The translations under genes and the position numbers were made by a program. From the NCBI GenBank assembly GCA_014799485.1, contig JAAVHY010000011.1, positions 20,567 to 84,566 of the forward strand: a DNA stretch of 64,000 bases. Reading direction: 5' to 3'. Below, one piece after another: positions 33,878 to 42,912 of the stretch. A model generated the notes under the pieces. It was not told where the DNA came from, searched no databases, and saw only the letters and a program-made list of their open reading frames with translations. The DNA is from Clostridiales bacterium (GTDB lineage Bacteria > Bacillota_A > Clostridia > Oscillospirales > Oscillospiraceae). How positions within the stretch are numbered: the first letter of the stretch is position 1; each line of letters begins with the position of its first letter.

Positions 33878-34420
33878 CTACTCCGCCACAGACATCGCGA
33901 TCTGCTCCGGCGTGATGGGCAGTTCCCGGTGCCATACGCCGGCGGCCCGGTAAATGGCGTGGGCGATGGCCGGGGACGGGGTGTTGATGACGATCTCCCC
34001 GATGGACTTGGCCCCGAAGGGGCCGGTGGGCTCATAACTGCGCTCAAACTCCACCCGGAGCCTGCCCATGTCCAGGCGGGTGGGGAGCTTGTACTGGAGG
34101 AAGGAGGACTCGATAGGCTTCCCGTTGTGGTCGTAGTTTACATCTTCCGTCAGCGTCATGCCGATGCCCTGGACGATGCCGCCCTCCGCCTGGATGCGGG
34201 CCAGGGCCTCGTTGATGGGAATGCCGCAGTCCACCACGGCCATGTAATCCAGCACCGTGACATGGCCGGTGAGCTTGTCCAGCTCGATTTCCGCAGGGTG
34301 ACAAAGACGGGGTACACCTCACACACGGCGGTCTGCTTGGCCCCGAAGCCGCTGCTGATGCGGGGCTTCTCCACCCGAATCTGGCTTTTCGGGATGCCCA
34401 GGGGGGCCCGGGACGGGATG
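33878..34420 (-). pseudogene. Xanthine dehydrogenase molybdenum subunit remnant
   Basis: Two pieces of a molybdopterin-binding subunit are joined out of frame. The first, SQIRVEKPRISSGFGAKQTAVCEVYPVFVT, is the internal GGFGxK region of the large subunit. After about 34300 the frame shifts to EIELDKLTGHVTVLDYMAVVDCGIPINEALARIQAEGGIVQGIGMTLTEDV and runs to the end, FGAKSIGEIVINTPSPAIAHAIYRAAG. Most of an about 760-residue protein is missing, so it cannot be functional. Confidence 0.85.
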
Positions 34421-34690
34421 CCCCGGAGCTGTCCGTCATAGCCGGAACAGCGGCACAGGTTCCCGGCCAGATAAGCGCGGATATGGTAGCCTGTGGGGTC
34501 GGGGATCTCCCGGAGCAGGGCGATGGTGTTCATCACGAAGCCCGGGTTGCAGAAGCCGCACTGGTCTGCCCCCTGGTCGGCGATGAAGCCGATAAAGTCC
34601 GACGCCTCTTCCTGAAGACCCTCCAGGGTGTGGATTTGGTGCCCGTCCGCCCGGGCCGCCAGCATGGAGCAGGACAGGATGGGCACGCTG
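34421..34690 (-). pseudogene. Xanthine dehydrogenase iron-sulfur subunit remnant
   Basis: The C-terminal 2Fe-2S domain is intact in sequence: ADQGADQCGFCNPGFVMNTIALLREI and AYLAGNLCRCSGYDGQLRGI. The N-terminal plant-type ferredoxin domain is absent. On one side it is fused in frame to the FAD-subunit fragment (DVLTVFLALDTYVELYKG-SVPILSCSMLAARADG), and on the other to the molybdenum-subunit fragment, so deletions joined three genes. Confidence 0.85.
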
Positions 34691-34912
34691 CCCTTGTACA
34701 GCTCCACATAAGTATCCAGGGCCAGAAAGACAGTGAGCACGTCGGAGAAGCCGGAGCAGCCGAAGATTCTGCCCCCACCGTGGCCATATTGCGGAACTGG
34801 ACGCCCACGATGTCCTCCACCGCACGGCGCATCGCCCCCTGGGTGTACTCGTTCAGCCCAGGGTGCAGTTCCAGCTGCCGCAGGGTTGCCATAGCGCCGA
34901 TGGAAAACCCAT
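34691..34912 (-). pseudogene. Xanthine dehydrogenase FAD-binding subunit remnant
   Basis: FSIGAMATLRQLELHPGLNEYTQGAMRRAVEDIVGVQFRNMATVG matches the FAD-binding subunit of xanthine/CO dehydrogenases. A frameshift near 34760 then joins RIFGCSGFSDVLTVFLALDTYVELYKG. The first about 60-90 codons and the C-terminal half are gone. Upstream to 35040 nothing coding is seen, apart from a TATAAT-like box. Confidence 0.8.
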
Positions 34913-35060
34913 CCCAGCTCTCCTCGATGGTATTTGCCGATATTATAGCACGGTTTTCTTGCAATCGAAAGATGTATTTGCTAAAATTCGTTGTGTTTTT
35001 ATAGCTGTAGATGCCCAGCAAAACCGAGTCTTGGAACGGTAAGGAGGTATGAAAGAGATA

Positions 35061-35555
35061 TGCCGCTTTCCGAGATCAATGCGTCCAAGCCAGCCGGCGA
35101 GTTGATTGAACGATCTTCGGCGCCGACCTCTGAGCCTTTGATGGGTTTGGGGTGCGTCGTCATGGTCTCCGGGCAGGGGAAGCGCTTCGCGGAAACAAGC
35201 TGATGGCGGGATTGGGCGGAAAGCCGTTGATCGGCTGGGTGCTGGCTGTATGTTCTGCCCCGGGGCCCAGCCGCTTTTGTCCCGGGAGAGCGTCCGGGCG
35301 ATGGCGCTGTGGGCCGCCCAGGGGCCGGAGTTCATCTGGCGGCTGGCCTGTGGCGATACCGCCGGGACGCCGGTACTCTTTCCACGGTGGGCCTTTCCCC
35401 AGCTCCTGGCGCTGCCCGAAGGTAAGGGGGGCAGTGTGATCCTGCAAAAAAATCCCGGGCAGGTACGCCTCGTACCTGTCCGGAGGGAATGTGAACTGTG
35501 GGACGTGGATTCTCCTGACGATTTGAAGCTCGTATCGGGCTGTTTGGAGCGGTGA
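35061..35555 (+). pseudogene. MocA-like molybdenum cofactor cytidylyltransferase remnant
   Basis: Starts MPLSEINASKPAGELIERSS, then GCVVMVSGQGKRF, the nucleotide-binding motif. One base is missing just after (TTCG-CGGAAAC), and the frame moves to NKLMAGLGGKPLIGWVLAV. A second junction, probably an internal deletion, leads to FCPGAQPLLSRESVRAMALWAAQGPEFIWRLACGDTAGTPVLFPRWAF and ends VDSPDDLKLVSGCLER. In life the enzyme matures the cofactor of xanthine dehydrogenase-type enzymes, so it belongs with the broken subunits beside it. Confidence 0.82.
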
Positions 35556-35565
35556 CCGGCCGGGG

Positions 35566-36071
35566 TCACTGCTCCTTTTCTTTGGGCAGGACCACGTTGA
35601 GCAGAATGGCGACCAGGGCTGCGGGCACGATGCTGGAGCCGCCGAAGATGAGCTGGACGGCCTGGGGGGTCTGGGACAGGATGCTGGGGTTGGCGCCCAT
35701 GCCGTAGCCCACGCCCAGCGCCACCGAGACGATAGTCCGGCCGCGGGCATTGAGGGGTTCTTTGGTAATGAGCTGGATGCCGCTGATGACGATGGAGGAG
35801 AACATCATGACGGCGGCTCCGCCCAGCACGGACTGGGGCATGATGGACACCAGGGCGCCCAGCTTGGGAATCAGGCTACACAGGATCAGGAAGATCGCGC
35901 CGGTGGCCAGGGCAAAGCGGTTGACCACCTTGGTCATGGTCACTAGGCCCACGTTCTGGCTGAAAGAGGTGTTGGGCAGCACGTGCTGCAGTCCCAGGGG
36001 GATTGCCTGCTGGAGGGGCATCTTCCCCTCAAACTGAAATGCCCCTCCGCCAATTGGATTCCTTTTTTCAT
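35566..36071 (-). pseudogene. NCS2 family nucleobase (xanthine/uracil) permease remnant
   Basis: From an ATG at 36071 (ribosome site AGAGG) the run of A bases is one short, so the frame shifts before FQFEGKMPLQQAIPLGLQHVL, the usual N-terminus of purine permeases. This is joined directly to PNTSFSQNVGLVTMTKVVNRFALATG, which is from the C-terminal half; about half of the protein is deleted. The end (IIFGGSSIVPAALVAILLNVVLPKE-like) is intact. It fits a former purine-uptake and degradation locus. Confidence 0.85.
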
Positions 36072-36359
36072 GACAACACCTCTCTGCTTTTCTTTATGGG
36101 AACCAGTGTATCACGATTCGACAAGATATTTAATTGTGTATTCCAATGATATCCTGCACGGTTCCATCTGGAATCTTGTAATTAAGTAACCACATTGGTA
36201 ACACTTGTACAGGGCTATTATTTACTTGCTTTTCTTGCCCCAATCTGTTATGATTTAATATTATGATAATCCGTGGCAACGTGGTTATGCAGGCCGGAAT
36301 TGTTGTGCAGGCGGTAGAGGGATTGTTAGATGTAAAACTTTGGAGGAGGAGAAGAAGAA
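36072..36359 (+). promoter_or_regulatory. Intergenic region with promoter of the fucose block
   Basis: TTGCTT (36226-36231), 17-base spacer, TATGAT (36249-36254) is a likely sigma-A promoter for the fucosyltransferase operon. No purine riboswitch or gene was recognised in the rest of the region. Confidence 0.6.
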
Positions 36360-37316
36360 ATGATACTTACAGACCTGCATAATGGATTAGGGAACCAGCT
36401 GTTTCGCTATGCGTTCACTCGCGCGATTCAGGAAGAAGCAGGCGGGTGCACTGTCTATTTCAGCAGAGAGCTGTGCGAGCGGAGCTGCAGAGATGCGGGT
36501 ATGGTCATGCCGGAATTTCTCTTTGATTATTACAACCTTTTGCCTGGCAGGACGGTCGTGCTGGATGGAAAGATCCCTCTTCTTCTTGCTTTAATCTATC
36601 GCAAATGCTTTCGGCTGCTCTTTCCAAGGGAGCCTAACGGGTTGACACGGGAACAATTTGCCAAACGTGTGAAAGCAGGATACATATCCTCGTTTGATGA
36701 AGAGTGCCTCTGCGATGATGTTTCCCAATTGCCTGTGACTTCGAAGCTGAACTATATTGATGGGTATTTTCAATGGCCCGATGCTTTCCTCCACTTGCGG
36801 GACAAATTGCGGGCGGAGACGTCACTGAAGGTACCGCTTAGCGAAAGCGAGCAGCCCTTGTTGCAAGAGATCAAGAGTTGTGAATCTGTTTGCCTGCATG
36901 TCCGTCGCGGAGACTACTTGGAGGATGAGTATGCCAGCTTTCTGGACATTTGCCATTACCAGTATTATAAAGAGGCTATGGAGTATATAGCCGAAAAAGT
37001 TGAAAACCCGCTTTTCTATGTCTTTTCTAACGACATTGATTGGGTGGAAAAGAATTATGAGATCCCTTATCCGCATAAATTTGTAAAAGGAAACCACATA
37101 GCTCCTTTTGAGTTGGAGCTTATGCGGAACTGCAAACATTTTATTATTGCAAACAGCACATTCAGCTGGTGGGCGCAGTTTTTAGCGGAAAATGAATCTG
37201 CTGTTGTTGTGGCCCCCCGCCCCTGGTTTGGGGATGGGCGCCAATGCTCCTTGTATCTTCCGCATTGGCATACGATAGATCCTCTTGCGGGCGGGGAACC
37301 GGGAGGCACGGGATAG
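36360..37316 (+). CDS. Alpha-1,2-fucosyltransferase (GT11)
   Basis: 318 residues; ATG follows GGAGGAGGAGAAG. The GT11 motifs are LHNGLGNQLFRYAF near the N-terminus, HVRRGDYLE for GDP-fucose binding and the C-terminal NSTFSWWAQFLAENESAVVVAPRPWF. The enzyme would transfer L-fucose from GDP-fucose in alpha-1,2 linkage to a galactose-like acceptor of the surface glycan. It opens a block that also encodes synthesis of GDP-L-fucose. GT11 products resemble host H-antigen structures, but the acceptor here is unknown. Confidence 0.9.
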   Translation: MILTDLHNGLGNQLFRYAFTRAIQEEAGGCTVYFSRELCERSCRDAGMVMPEFLFDYYNLLPGRTVVLDGKIPLLLALIYRKCFRLLFPREPNGLTREQFAKRVKAGYISSFDEECLCDDVSQLPVTSKLNYIDGYFQWPDAFLHLRDKLRAETSLKVPLSESEQPLLQEIKSCESVCLHVRRGDYLEDEYASFLDICHYQYYKEAMEYIAEKVENPLFYVFSNDIDWVEKNYEIPYPHKFVKGNHIAPFELELMRNCKHFIIANSTFSWWAQFLAENESAVVVAPRPWFGDGRQCSLYLPHWHTIDPLAGGEPGGTG

Positions 37317-37417
37317 AAGATTTAACAGCGGCTGCTCAGCGACTGGTCAATGTCCCAAACAGATAAAATCTAATACTAAATCTACCCAAGTAGATTATTT
37401 AAAGAGGAAAATATACA

Positions 37418-38473
37418 ATGAAAACGGCTTTAATAACTGGCATTACCGGCCAAGACGGCAGTTACCTTGCGGAGCTGTTGTTGGAAAAAGGCTATGAGGT
37501 TCACGGACTTCTGCGCCGAACCTCTACCAGCAACACGGAACGCATTGACCACCTCATCCGAGATAACAAAATCACCTTGCATTTGGGAGATATGGCCGAC
37601 TCCAGCAGCATCATCCGCATTGTGGCGTTGGTAAAGCCTGACGAGATATACAACCTCGCGGCCCAAAGCCATGTGGCCCTCAGCTTTGACGCCCCGGAGT
37701 ACGCTGGGGATGTGGATGCCCTAGGTACCCTACGCATTTTGGAGGCGGTGCGGATCCTGGGCCTCACGGAAACCTGCCGTGTCTACCAGGCTTCGACCAG
37801 TGAGCTGTATGGCAAAGTGGAGGAGGTCCCCCAAAACGAGAATACGCCTTTCCATCCATACAGCCCTTATGCCGTAGCGAAGCAGTATGGCTTCTGGATC
37901 GTGCAGGAGTACCGGGAGGCCTACGGAATGTATGCCTGCAATGGTATCCTTTTCAACCACGAATCTGAGCGCAGGGGGGAAAACTTCGTCACCCGGAAGA
38001 TTACCCTTGCTGCCGGCCGTATTGCCTGCGGTTTACAGGACAAGCTGTATCTTGGGAATTTGAACAGCTTACGGGATTGGGGCTACGCCAAAGACTATGT
38101 GGAGTGTATGTGGCTGATGCTCCAGCAGGAGAAGCCGGAGGACTTTGTAATTGCCACTGGTGTCCAGCACACCGTCCGGGAGTTTGCCGAGCTTGCATTT
38201 CAAGAGGTTGGCATCGATTTGGAATGGCGGGGGACCGGTCTTGAGGAAAAAGGGGTCGATAGAGCCACCGGCCGGATTCTTGTGGAGGTAAGCCCGGACT
38301 TTTATCGCCCCACCGATGTTGTAAACCTCTGGGGTGACCCCACAAAAGCAAAAACTGTATTAGGATGGGATCCGCAAAAGACCAGTTATGGGGAATTAGT
38401 TGCCCTCATGGCGAGGCATGATCTGGAAAGAGCAAAGCGCGAAGCCGCCGCGAAGGAGGGGGTGAATCAATGA
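37418..38473 (+). CDS. gmd: GDP-mannose 4,6-dehydratase
   Basis: 351 residues; ribosome site AGAGGAAAA. It converts GDP-mannose to GDP-4-keto-6-deoxymannose. The SDR nucleotide motif is [29 protein letters not shown], and later [12 protein letters not shown] and [23 protein letters not shown] carry the Ser/Tyr/Lys catalytic set. [16 protein letters not shown] is diagnostic of the family. It overlaps fcl by four bases. Confidence 0.96.
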   Translation: MKTALITGITGQDGSYLAELLLEKGYEVHGLLRRTSTSNTERIDHLIRDNKITLHLGDMADSSSIIRIVALVKPDEIYNLAAQSHVALSFDAPEYAGDVDALGTLRILEAVRILGLTETCRVYQASTSELYGKVEEVPQNENTPFHPYSPYAVAKQYGFWIVQEYREAYGMYACNGILFNHESERRGENFVTRKITLAAGRIACGLQDKLYLGNLNSLRDWGYAKDYVECMWLMLQQEKPEDFVIATGVQHTVREFAELAFQEVGIDLEWRGTGLEEKGVDRATGRILVEVSPDFYRPTDVVNLWGDPTKAKTVLGWDPQKTSYGELVALMARHDLERAKREAAAKEGVNQ

Positions 38474-39381
38474 TTCTGGTAACAGGAGCTACAGGTTTCC
38501 TGGGAAAACGTGTATGCAAAAAGCTGGATGAGCGTGGACTTCCCTACATAAAGACGGCCTTAAGCCTTGGAGCGGATTTAAGAAACCCCGGACAAACAAT
38601 GACCCTTTTTGAGTCGGTAAAACCGGAATATGTCCTGCATTGCGCGGCCTATGTGGGGGGAATCCAATTTGGGCTTAAGCATACGGCAGAAATGTTCAGC
38701 AACAACCTTCTTATGAGCATCAACCTATTTGAAGCTTGCCGCCGATATCAAGTGAAGCGTCTGGTGAACCCCATCTCCAATTGTTCTTATCCGGCAAAGG
38801 CGACTCTCTTTAGGGAGGACGAATATTGGGACGGCCCACTGCATGATTCTGTGGCAACCTACGGCTTTGTCCGGAAAGCCAGCTTTGTAGGTGCCCAAGC
38901 TTATGCGAAGCAGTATGGGCAGGATACGATCAATATTATTCTCTCAAATATGTATGGGCCGGAAGACCATTTTGAGGAGGAACGATCCCACGCCATGGGG
39001 GCGCTTATCATGAAAATGGTAAAGGCTAAGCGTGAGGATCTCCCTGAAGTTGTAGTGTGGGGAACTGGCACCCCCGTTCGGGAGTGGCTTCACATTGACG
39101 ATGGGGCCGAAGCAATGATCCGGGCGATGAAAATCCAGGAAACCATGGAGTTGCTGAATATTGGGGTGGCCAGCGGTGTCTCTATTAAAGAAATGGCAGA
39201 GATGATCCAGCGTGAGGTTGGGTATGCTGGGAAATTAGTGTTTGATACCAGCAAAGCGGACGGAGACCCTTACAAAACGGTTGATGGCAGCCGGGCGAGG
39301 GCAGTGTTTGGCTGGGCACCGGAAATCAACTTGGAGCAGGGGATACGCGATACCGTAAAGTGGTATTTGGAAAACCGCTGA
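38470..39381 (+). CDS. fcl: GDP-L-fucose synthase
   Basis: 303 residues. It epimerises and reduces the Gmd product to GDP-L-fucose. The SDR motif is [18 protein letters not shown], and the catalytic region has [21 protein letters not shown] with Ser/Cys and [21 protein letters not shown] with the YxxxK pair. [24 protein letters not shown] and [15 protein letters not shown] are usual for WcaG/Fcl. The start lies inside the gmd stop (ATGA). 156 non-coding bases follow before manC. Confidence 0.95.
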   Translation: MILVTGATGFLGKRVCKKLDERGLPYIKTALSLGADLRNPGQTMTLFESVKPEYVLHCAAYVGGIQFGLKHTAEMFSNNLLMSINLFEACRRYQVKRLVNPISNCSYPAKATLFREDEYWDGPLHDSVATYGFVRKASFVGAQAYAKQYGQDTINIILSNMYGPEDHFEEERSHAMGALIMKMVKAKREDLPEVVVWGTGTPVREWLHIDDGAEAMIRAMKIQETMELLNIGVASGVSIKEMAEMIQREVGYAGKLVFDTSKADGDPYKTVDGSRARAVFGWAPEINLEQGIRDTVKWYLENR

Positions 39382-39537
39382 AGGAGAAGTCGGTATCCTT
39401 GCGAAGTGTATGTAGCTCAGGACGGAGACGGCGTGCATTTTATCTGCGCAGATGAAAACTATAGTAGAAAGGCGACTGCTTATCTGCATACTTTCACCTT
39501 TTAGTATGACGGTTGAGCGGCTGACGTGGTAATTGAC

Positions 39538-40869
39538 ATGAACCTGATTCTCCTCTCCGGCGGCAGCGGCAAGCGCCTCTGGCCGCTATCCAACGACATC
39601 CGTTCCAAGCAATTCCTGAAGATTTTGAGAAGCCCAAGCGGAGAATATGAGTCCATGGTTCAGCGGGTCTGCCGCCAGATAAAAACCGCTATTCCGGATG
39701 CGGAAATCACCATTACCCCGGGTAAACGCCAGGTGAGCAGCATCTTAAACCAGATAGGGGATAAAGTTTCCATTTGTGTAGAGCCTGCCCGCCGTGATAC
39801 GTTTCCGGCCATTGCTCTTGCATCGGCCTTCCTCGCCAGCGAAAAGGGGGTGGACCCTGCTGAGCCGGTGGTGGTCTGTCCTGTGGACCCCTACACGGAC
39901 GACGGTTATTTCAAGGCCCTGGGGGAGTTAGCAAAAGCGGCGGGGAAGGGCGAGAGCAACCTCTACCTTCTGGGGGTAAAGCCTACATATCCTTCTGAAA
40001 AATACGGCTATATCATGCCGGGAGCACCTCAAGGCGGGGGTTGCTATTCAGTGAACGCCTTTAAGGAAAAGCCCACTGCAGAAAAAGCAAAGGACTATAT
40101 CAAACAGGGAGCCCTTTGGAACTGCGGAGCTTTCGCCTTCCGCTTGGACTATCTCTTGGATATTGTCCGCCGACAGATTTCATTTGAGACTTATTGGGAC
40201 GTCTACCGCCAATACGAGAAGTTGGAAAAAATCAGCTTTGATTATGCGGTGGTGGAAAAAGAACCTCACATTTCCTGCATGGAGTACAGCGGCGATTGGA
40301 AAGACATCGGCACATGGAACACAATGGTCGAGGAGATGGCGGAACCAACAGTCGGGAACGTGATCCCAAACGACACCTGCGAAAATACCGCTGTGATCAA
40401 TGAATTGAGTATCCCTGTACTCTGCATGGGGATGAAAGATGCAATTGTAGCGGTCAGCGGGGACGGTATCCTTGTGAGCAGTAAGGCGGAAAGCTCCAAT
40501 ATCAAGCCGCTTGTGGACAAGCTGAACCAACAGGTCCGATATGCGGAAAAGTCCTGGGGCAGCTTTACGGTGCTGGATGTCCAGGAACACTGCATGACGA
40601 TCAAGATTTTTCTGCGCCCAGGCCAGCGGCTGACTTACCATCGCCACGAGCATCGGGACGAGGTCTGGACAGTGATATCTGGCAGGGGCTATACCATCGT
40701 GGACGGGATGGAGGAGTCCATCAAGCCCGGCGACGTGATCGCCATGGCGGCAGGCTGTAAGCATACGGTCCGGGCCGAAACGGAGCTGCAGTTGATCGAA
40801 GTCCAGGTAGGGGAAGAAATCAATGCGGCAGACAAAGAAAAATTTGACCTTGCGGAAGAACTGAGATAA
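39538..40869 (+). CDS. manC: Mannose-1-phosphate guanylyltransferase / mannose-6-phosphate isomerase-like, ManC type
   Basis: 443 residues from the ATG at 39538; a GTG at 39526 is less likely. The nucleotidyltransferase motif MNLILLSGGSGKRLWPLSNDIRSKQFLKIL is followed by CPVDPYTDDGYF, VKPTYPSEKYGYIMPG and FKEKPTAEKAKDYI. The C-terminal cupin (EKSWGSFTVLDVQEHCMTIKIFLRPGQRLTYHRHEHRDEVWTVISGRGYTIVDG) is the short PMI type II domain. It makes GDP-mannose for gmd. A phosphomannomutase gene is not in this window. Confidence 0.94.
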   Translation: MNLILLSGGSGKRLWPLSNDIRSKQFLKILRSPSGEYESMVQRVCRQIKTAIPDAEITITPGKRQVSSILNQIGDKVSICVEPARRDTFPAIALASAFLASEKGVDPAEPVVVCPVDPYTDDGYFKALGELAKAAGKGESNLYLLGVKPTYPSEKYGYIMPGAPQGGGCYSVNAFKEKPTAEKAKDYIKQGALWNCGAFAFRLDYLLDIVRRQISFETYWDVYRQYEKLEKISFDYAVVEKEPHISCMEYSGDWKDIGTWNTMVEEMAEPTVGNVIPNDTCENTAVINELSIPVLCMGMKDAIVAVSGDGILVSSKAESSNIKPLVDKLNQQVRYAEKSWGSFTVLDVQEHCMTIKIFLRPGQRLTYHRHEHRDEVWTVISGRGYTIVDGMEESIKPGDVIAMAAGCKHTVRAETELQLIEVQVGEEINAADKEKFDLAEELR

Positions 40870-40889
40870 CAATATTCGGGGTAGGGGAA

Positions 40890-41855
40890 ATGAATCTGGG
40901 ACCGTTTGTTCTTGAGCCTGCCGTTAAGGATTATATCTGGGGCGGCACAAGGTTGAAAACAGAATACGGGAAAAAAACCGATTTGGATGTTGTAGCGGAA
41001 AGCTGGGAATGCTCCATCCACCCGGATGGGTATAGCCGCATTGCTACTGGTCCCTGGAAAGGGAGAACCCTGGCGGAGTTCCTGGAAGCGCATCCGGAAG
41101 CGATGGGGATCCACGGGCAGAGGTATAAAAATCTGCCGGTCCTCGTCAAGCTGATCGATGCGAAAGAAGACCTTTCTGTCCAAGTCCATCCCAACAGTGC
41201 CTACGCCTTGGAACATGAGGGCCAGTCCGGCAAAACCGAACTGTGGTATATTCTGAAGGCTGATCCAGGCGCAACCCTGATCTACGGTTTTGCCCACGAT
41301 GTAACGCCAGAATTGGTGCGGAGATCAGCACAAAACGGGACTATTTTGGAGCATTTGCAACGGGTTCCAGTTTGCGAGGGGGATGTGTTTTTCATTGAGC
41401 CGGGAACCGTTCATGCTATAGGCGGCGGAATACTGTTAGCGGAGATACAGGAGAATTCCAATGTAACATATAGGATCTATGACTATAGCCGCCGGGATAA
41501 GGAAGGGAAGCTGCGGGAGCTTCATCTGGAAAAGGCTCTGGAAGTGATGGACTTTAAGGCGGCGAAGGTTCCCAGAAGCCCGCAGAGGATGATTCGATAC
41601 ACACCAGGGATGGCTCGGGAACTGGTGGGTAGATGTCAAAGCTTTCAAGTAGAGCGAATTGCGATTAATGGGGAATGCTCCTTAAGAAGCAGTGCAGATT
41701 CCCTCCAAATATATGTGGTGATAGAGGGCGAAAGCAGGATAGGACGCGCAGATTGCGCTCATACAATAAAGGCGGGGGAAACGATACTTATAGCGGCAAA
41801 TAGGGGTGAAGGTAAGATATATGGAAGGGCTTCTTTGATTCGTGTCGATATCTGA
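40890..41855 (+). CDS. manA: Class I mannose-6-phosphate isomerase
   Basis: 321 residues; GGGGTAGGGG upstream. It interconverts fructose 6-phosphate and mannose 6-phosphate, feeding GDP-mannose. Zinc-binding signatures are VKLIDAKEDLSVQVHPNSAYAL (QxHP) and VFFIEPGTVHAIGGGILLAEIQENSNVTYRIYDY, with the catalytic Arg-Asp region RDKEGKLRELHLEKALE. A separate ManA next to the PMI-like cupin of ManC is common in such loci. Confidence 0.93.
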   Translation: MNLGPFVLEPAVKDYIWGGTRLKTEYGKKTDLDVVAESWECSIHPDGYSRIATGPWKGRTLAEFLEAHPEAMGIHGQRYKNLPVLVKLIDAKEDLSVQVHPNSAYALEHEGQSGKTELWYILKADPGATLIYGFAHDVTPELVRRSAQNGTILEHLQRVPVCEGDVFFIEPGTVHAIGGGILLAEIQENSNVTYRIYDYSRRDKEGKLRELHLEKALEVMDFKAAKVPRSPQRMIRYTPGMARELVGRCQSFQVERIAINGECSLRSSADSLQIYVVIEGESRIGRADCAHTIKAGETILIAANRGEGKIYGRASLIRVDI

Positions 41856-42153
41856 AGATTGTATTCAGGACATGTGGAATTTTCAAAAGCAGTAAACCTT
41901 GACGGAGGAAAACTGCCTCAGGGACTTTGGTATTTGGACTTTTCTCCAATGTTTTGAAGGCAAAAAGCGAGGGGCAAAGGTTCTTGCATTTGCATAGGTG
42001 CTATGCTATAATTCTAATGGGTATCGTCGCATACGGTCAATGCGCTTTCTGCAAAGCCATAATATGATGCAGCAACGCCCCGCGGGGCGTTGTTCGTGCC
42101 GGAACGGCACGAACAATCAACTTTTCTGTTTGAAAACAAATAGGAGATTGAGG
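41856..42153 (+). promoter_or_regulatory. Promoter and structured leader of the second capsule block
   Basis: A promoter, TTGCAT (41984-41989), 17-base spacer, TATAAT (42007-42012), is followed by about 140 bases of leader. Two adjoining hairpins are seen: a 20-base palindrome with arms CAACGCCCCG and CGGGGCGTTG (42073-42092), then GTTCGTGCC, loop GGAAC, GGCACGAAC (42092-42114), followed by AATCAACTTTTCTGTTT. Such structures in front of long polysaccharide operons often act in termination/antitermination; here the U-tract is weak. Confidence 0.65.
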
Positions 42154-42912
42154 ATGGAGAAACAGAACAACGAGGAATACATAGAGATCGATTTGATGCG
42201 CTTGGTGAAGGCGTTATGGCGGCATGTGGTGGTCATTGGGCTGGCGATGATCCTGGGCGGCGGCACAGGGCTTTGCTTGGCCCGCTACGTGGTGCCGGCC
42301 AAATACCAGGCCAGCGCGCTGCTGTATGTAAATAACAGCTCCTTTTCGGTTGGGAGCACATCAATCAGCCTGTCGGATCTGGATGCCTCCCAGACGCTGG
42401 TGGACACCTATATCGCCATTCTGGAAACCCGCCTGACCTTGAACGACGTGATTGACCGCGCGGGGTTGGACTACAGCTTCGAAGAACTGAGGGAAATGAT
42501 CGATGCAAAGGCGGTAAACGGCACGGAGATTTTCGAAGTCACCGTCACCAGCGAAAACCCGGAAGAGACGGAGCGGATCGCCAACACCATTGTGGAGGTG
42601 CTGCCCGACAAGATCGCGCAGATCGTGGACGGCTCGTCGGCGCGGACGGTGGATCTGGCGGTGGTGCCGGAGAGGCGGCACAGCCCGAGTTACACTAAAT
42701 TCACCATGATAGGTGCAATGGTGGGGCTGCTGTTCAGCGCCGGTATTGTGGTGATCCGTGAGCTGCTGGACGACCAGATCCGCGGCGAGGAAGAGCTGCT
42801 GCAGGGCTATGGCTTGCCTGTGCTGGCTGTCATCCCTGATTTGCTGACGACGCAGACAGGGAAGGGCTATGGTTCATACTACGCCGCGGCGGAGAGGAAG
42901 GACAAAGCATGA
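42154..42912 (+). CDS. Polysaccharide chain-length determinant / BY-kinase modulator (Wzz, CpsC/YveK-like)
   Basis: 252 residues from the ATG at 42154; the frame extends upstream but into the leader hairpins. Two membrane helices enclose an outer loop: VVVIGLAMILGGGTGLCLARYVVP and FTMIGAMVGLLFSAGIVVIRELLDD. The Wzz pattern (EYIEIDLMRLVKALWRH at the start, YQASALLYV, PEETERIANTIVEVLPDKI) is clear. In Firmicutes this subunit carries the activating segment for the separate tyrosine kinase, which follows with a four-base overlap. Confidence 0.92.
   Translation: MEKQNNEEYIEIDLMRLVKALWRHVVVIGLAMILGGGTGLCLARYVVPAKYQASALLYVNNSSFSVGSTSISLSDLDASQTLVDTYIAILETRLTLNDVIDRAGLDYSFEELREMIDAKAVNGTEIFEVTVTSENPEETERIANTIVEVLPDKIAQIVDGSSARTVDLAVVPERRHSPSYTKFTMIGAMVGLLFSAGIVVIRELLDDQIRGEEELLQGYGLPVLAVIPDLLTTQTGKGYGSYYAAAERKDKA

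Noticed and set aside
36072..36240. Possible purine riboswitch ahead of the broken nucleobase permease
   Set aside because: The conserved P1-P3 junction bases and kissing loops of the purine aptamer are not found in this stretch.
39382..39537. Small open frame (EVYVAQDGDGVHFICADENY) between fcl and manC
   Set aside because: It reads well for about 33 codons but has no start codon with a ribosome site and no known homology; left as possible remnant.
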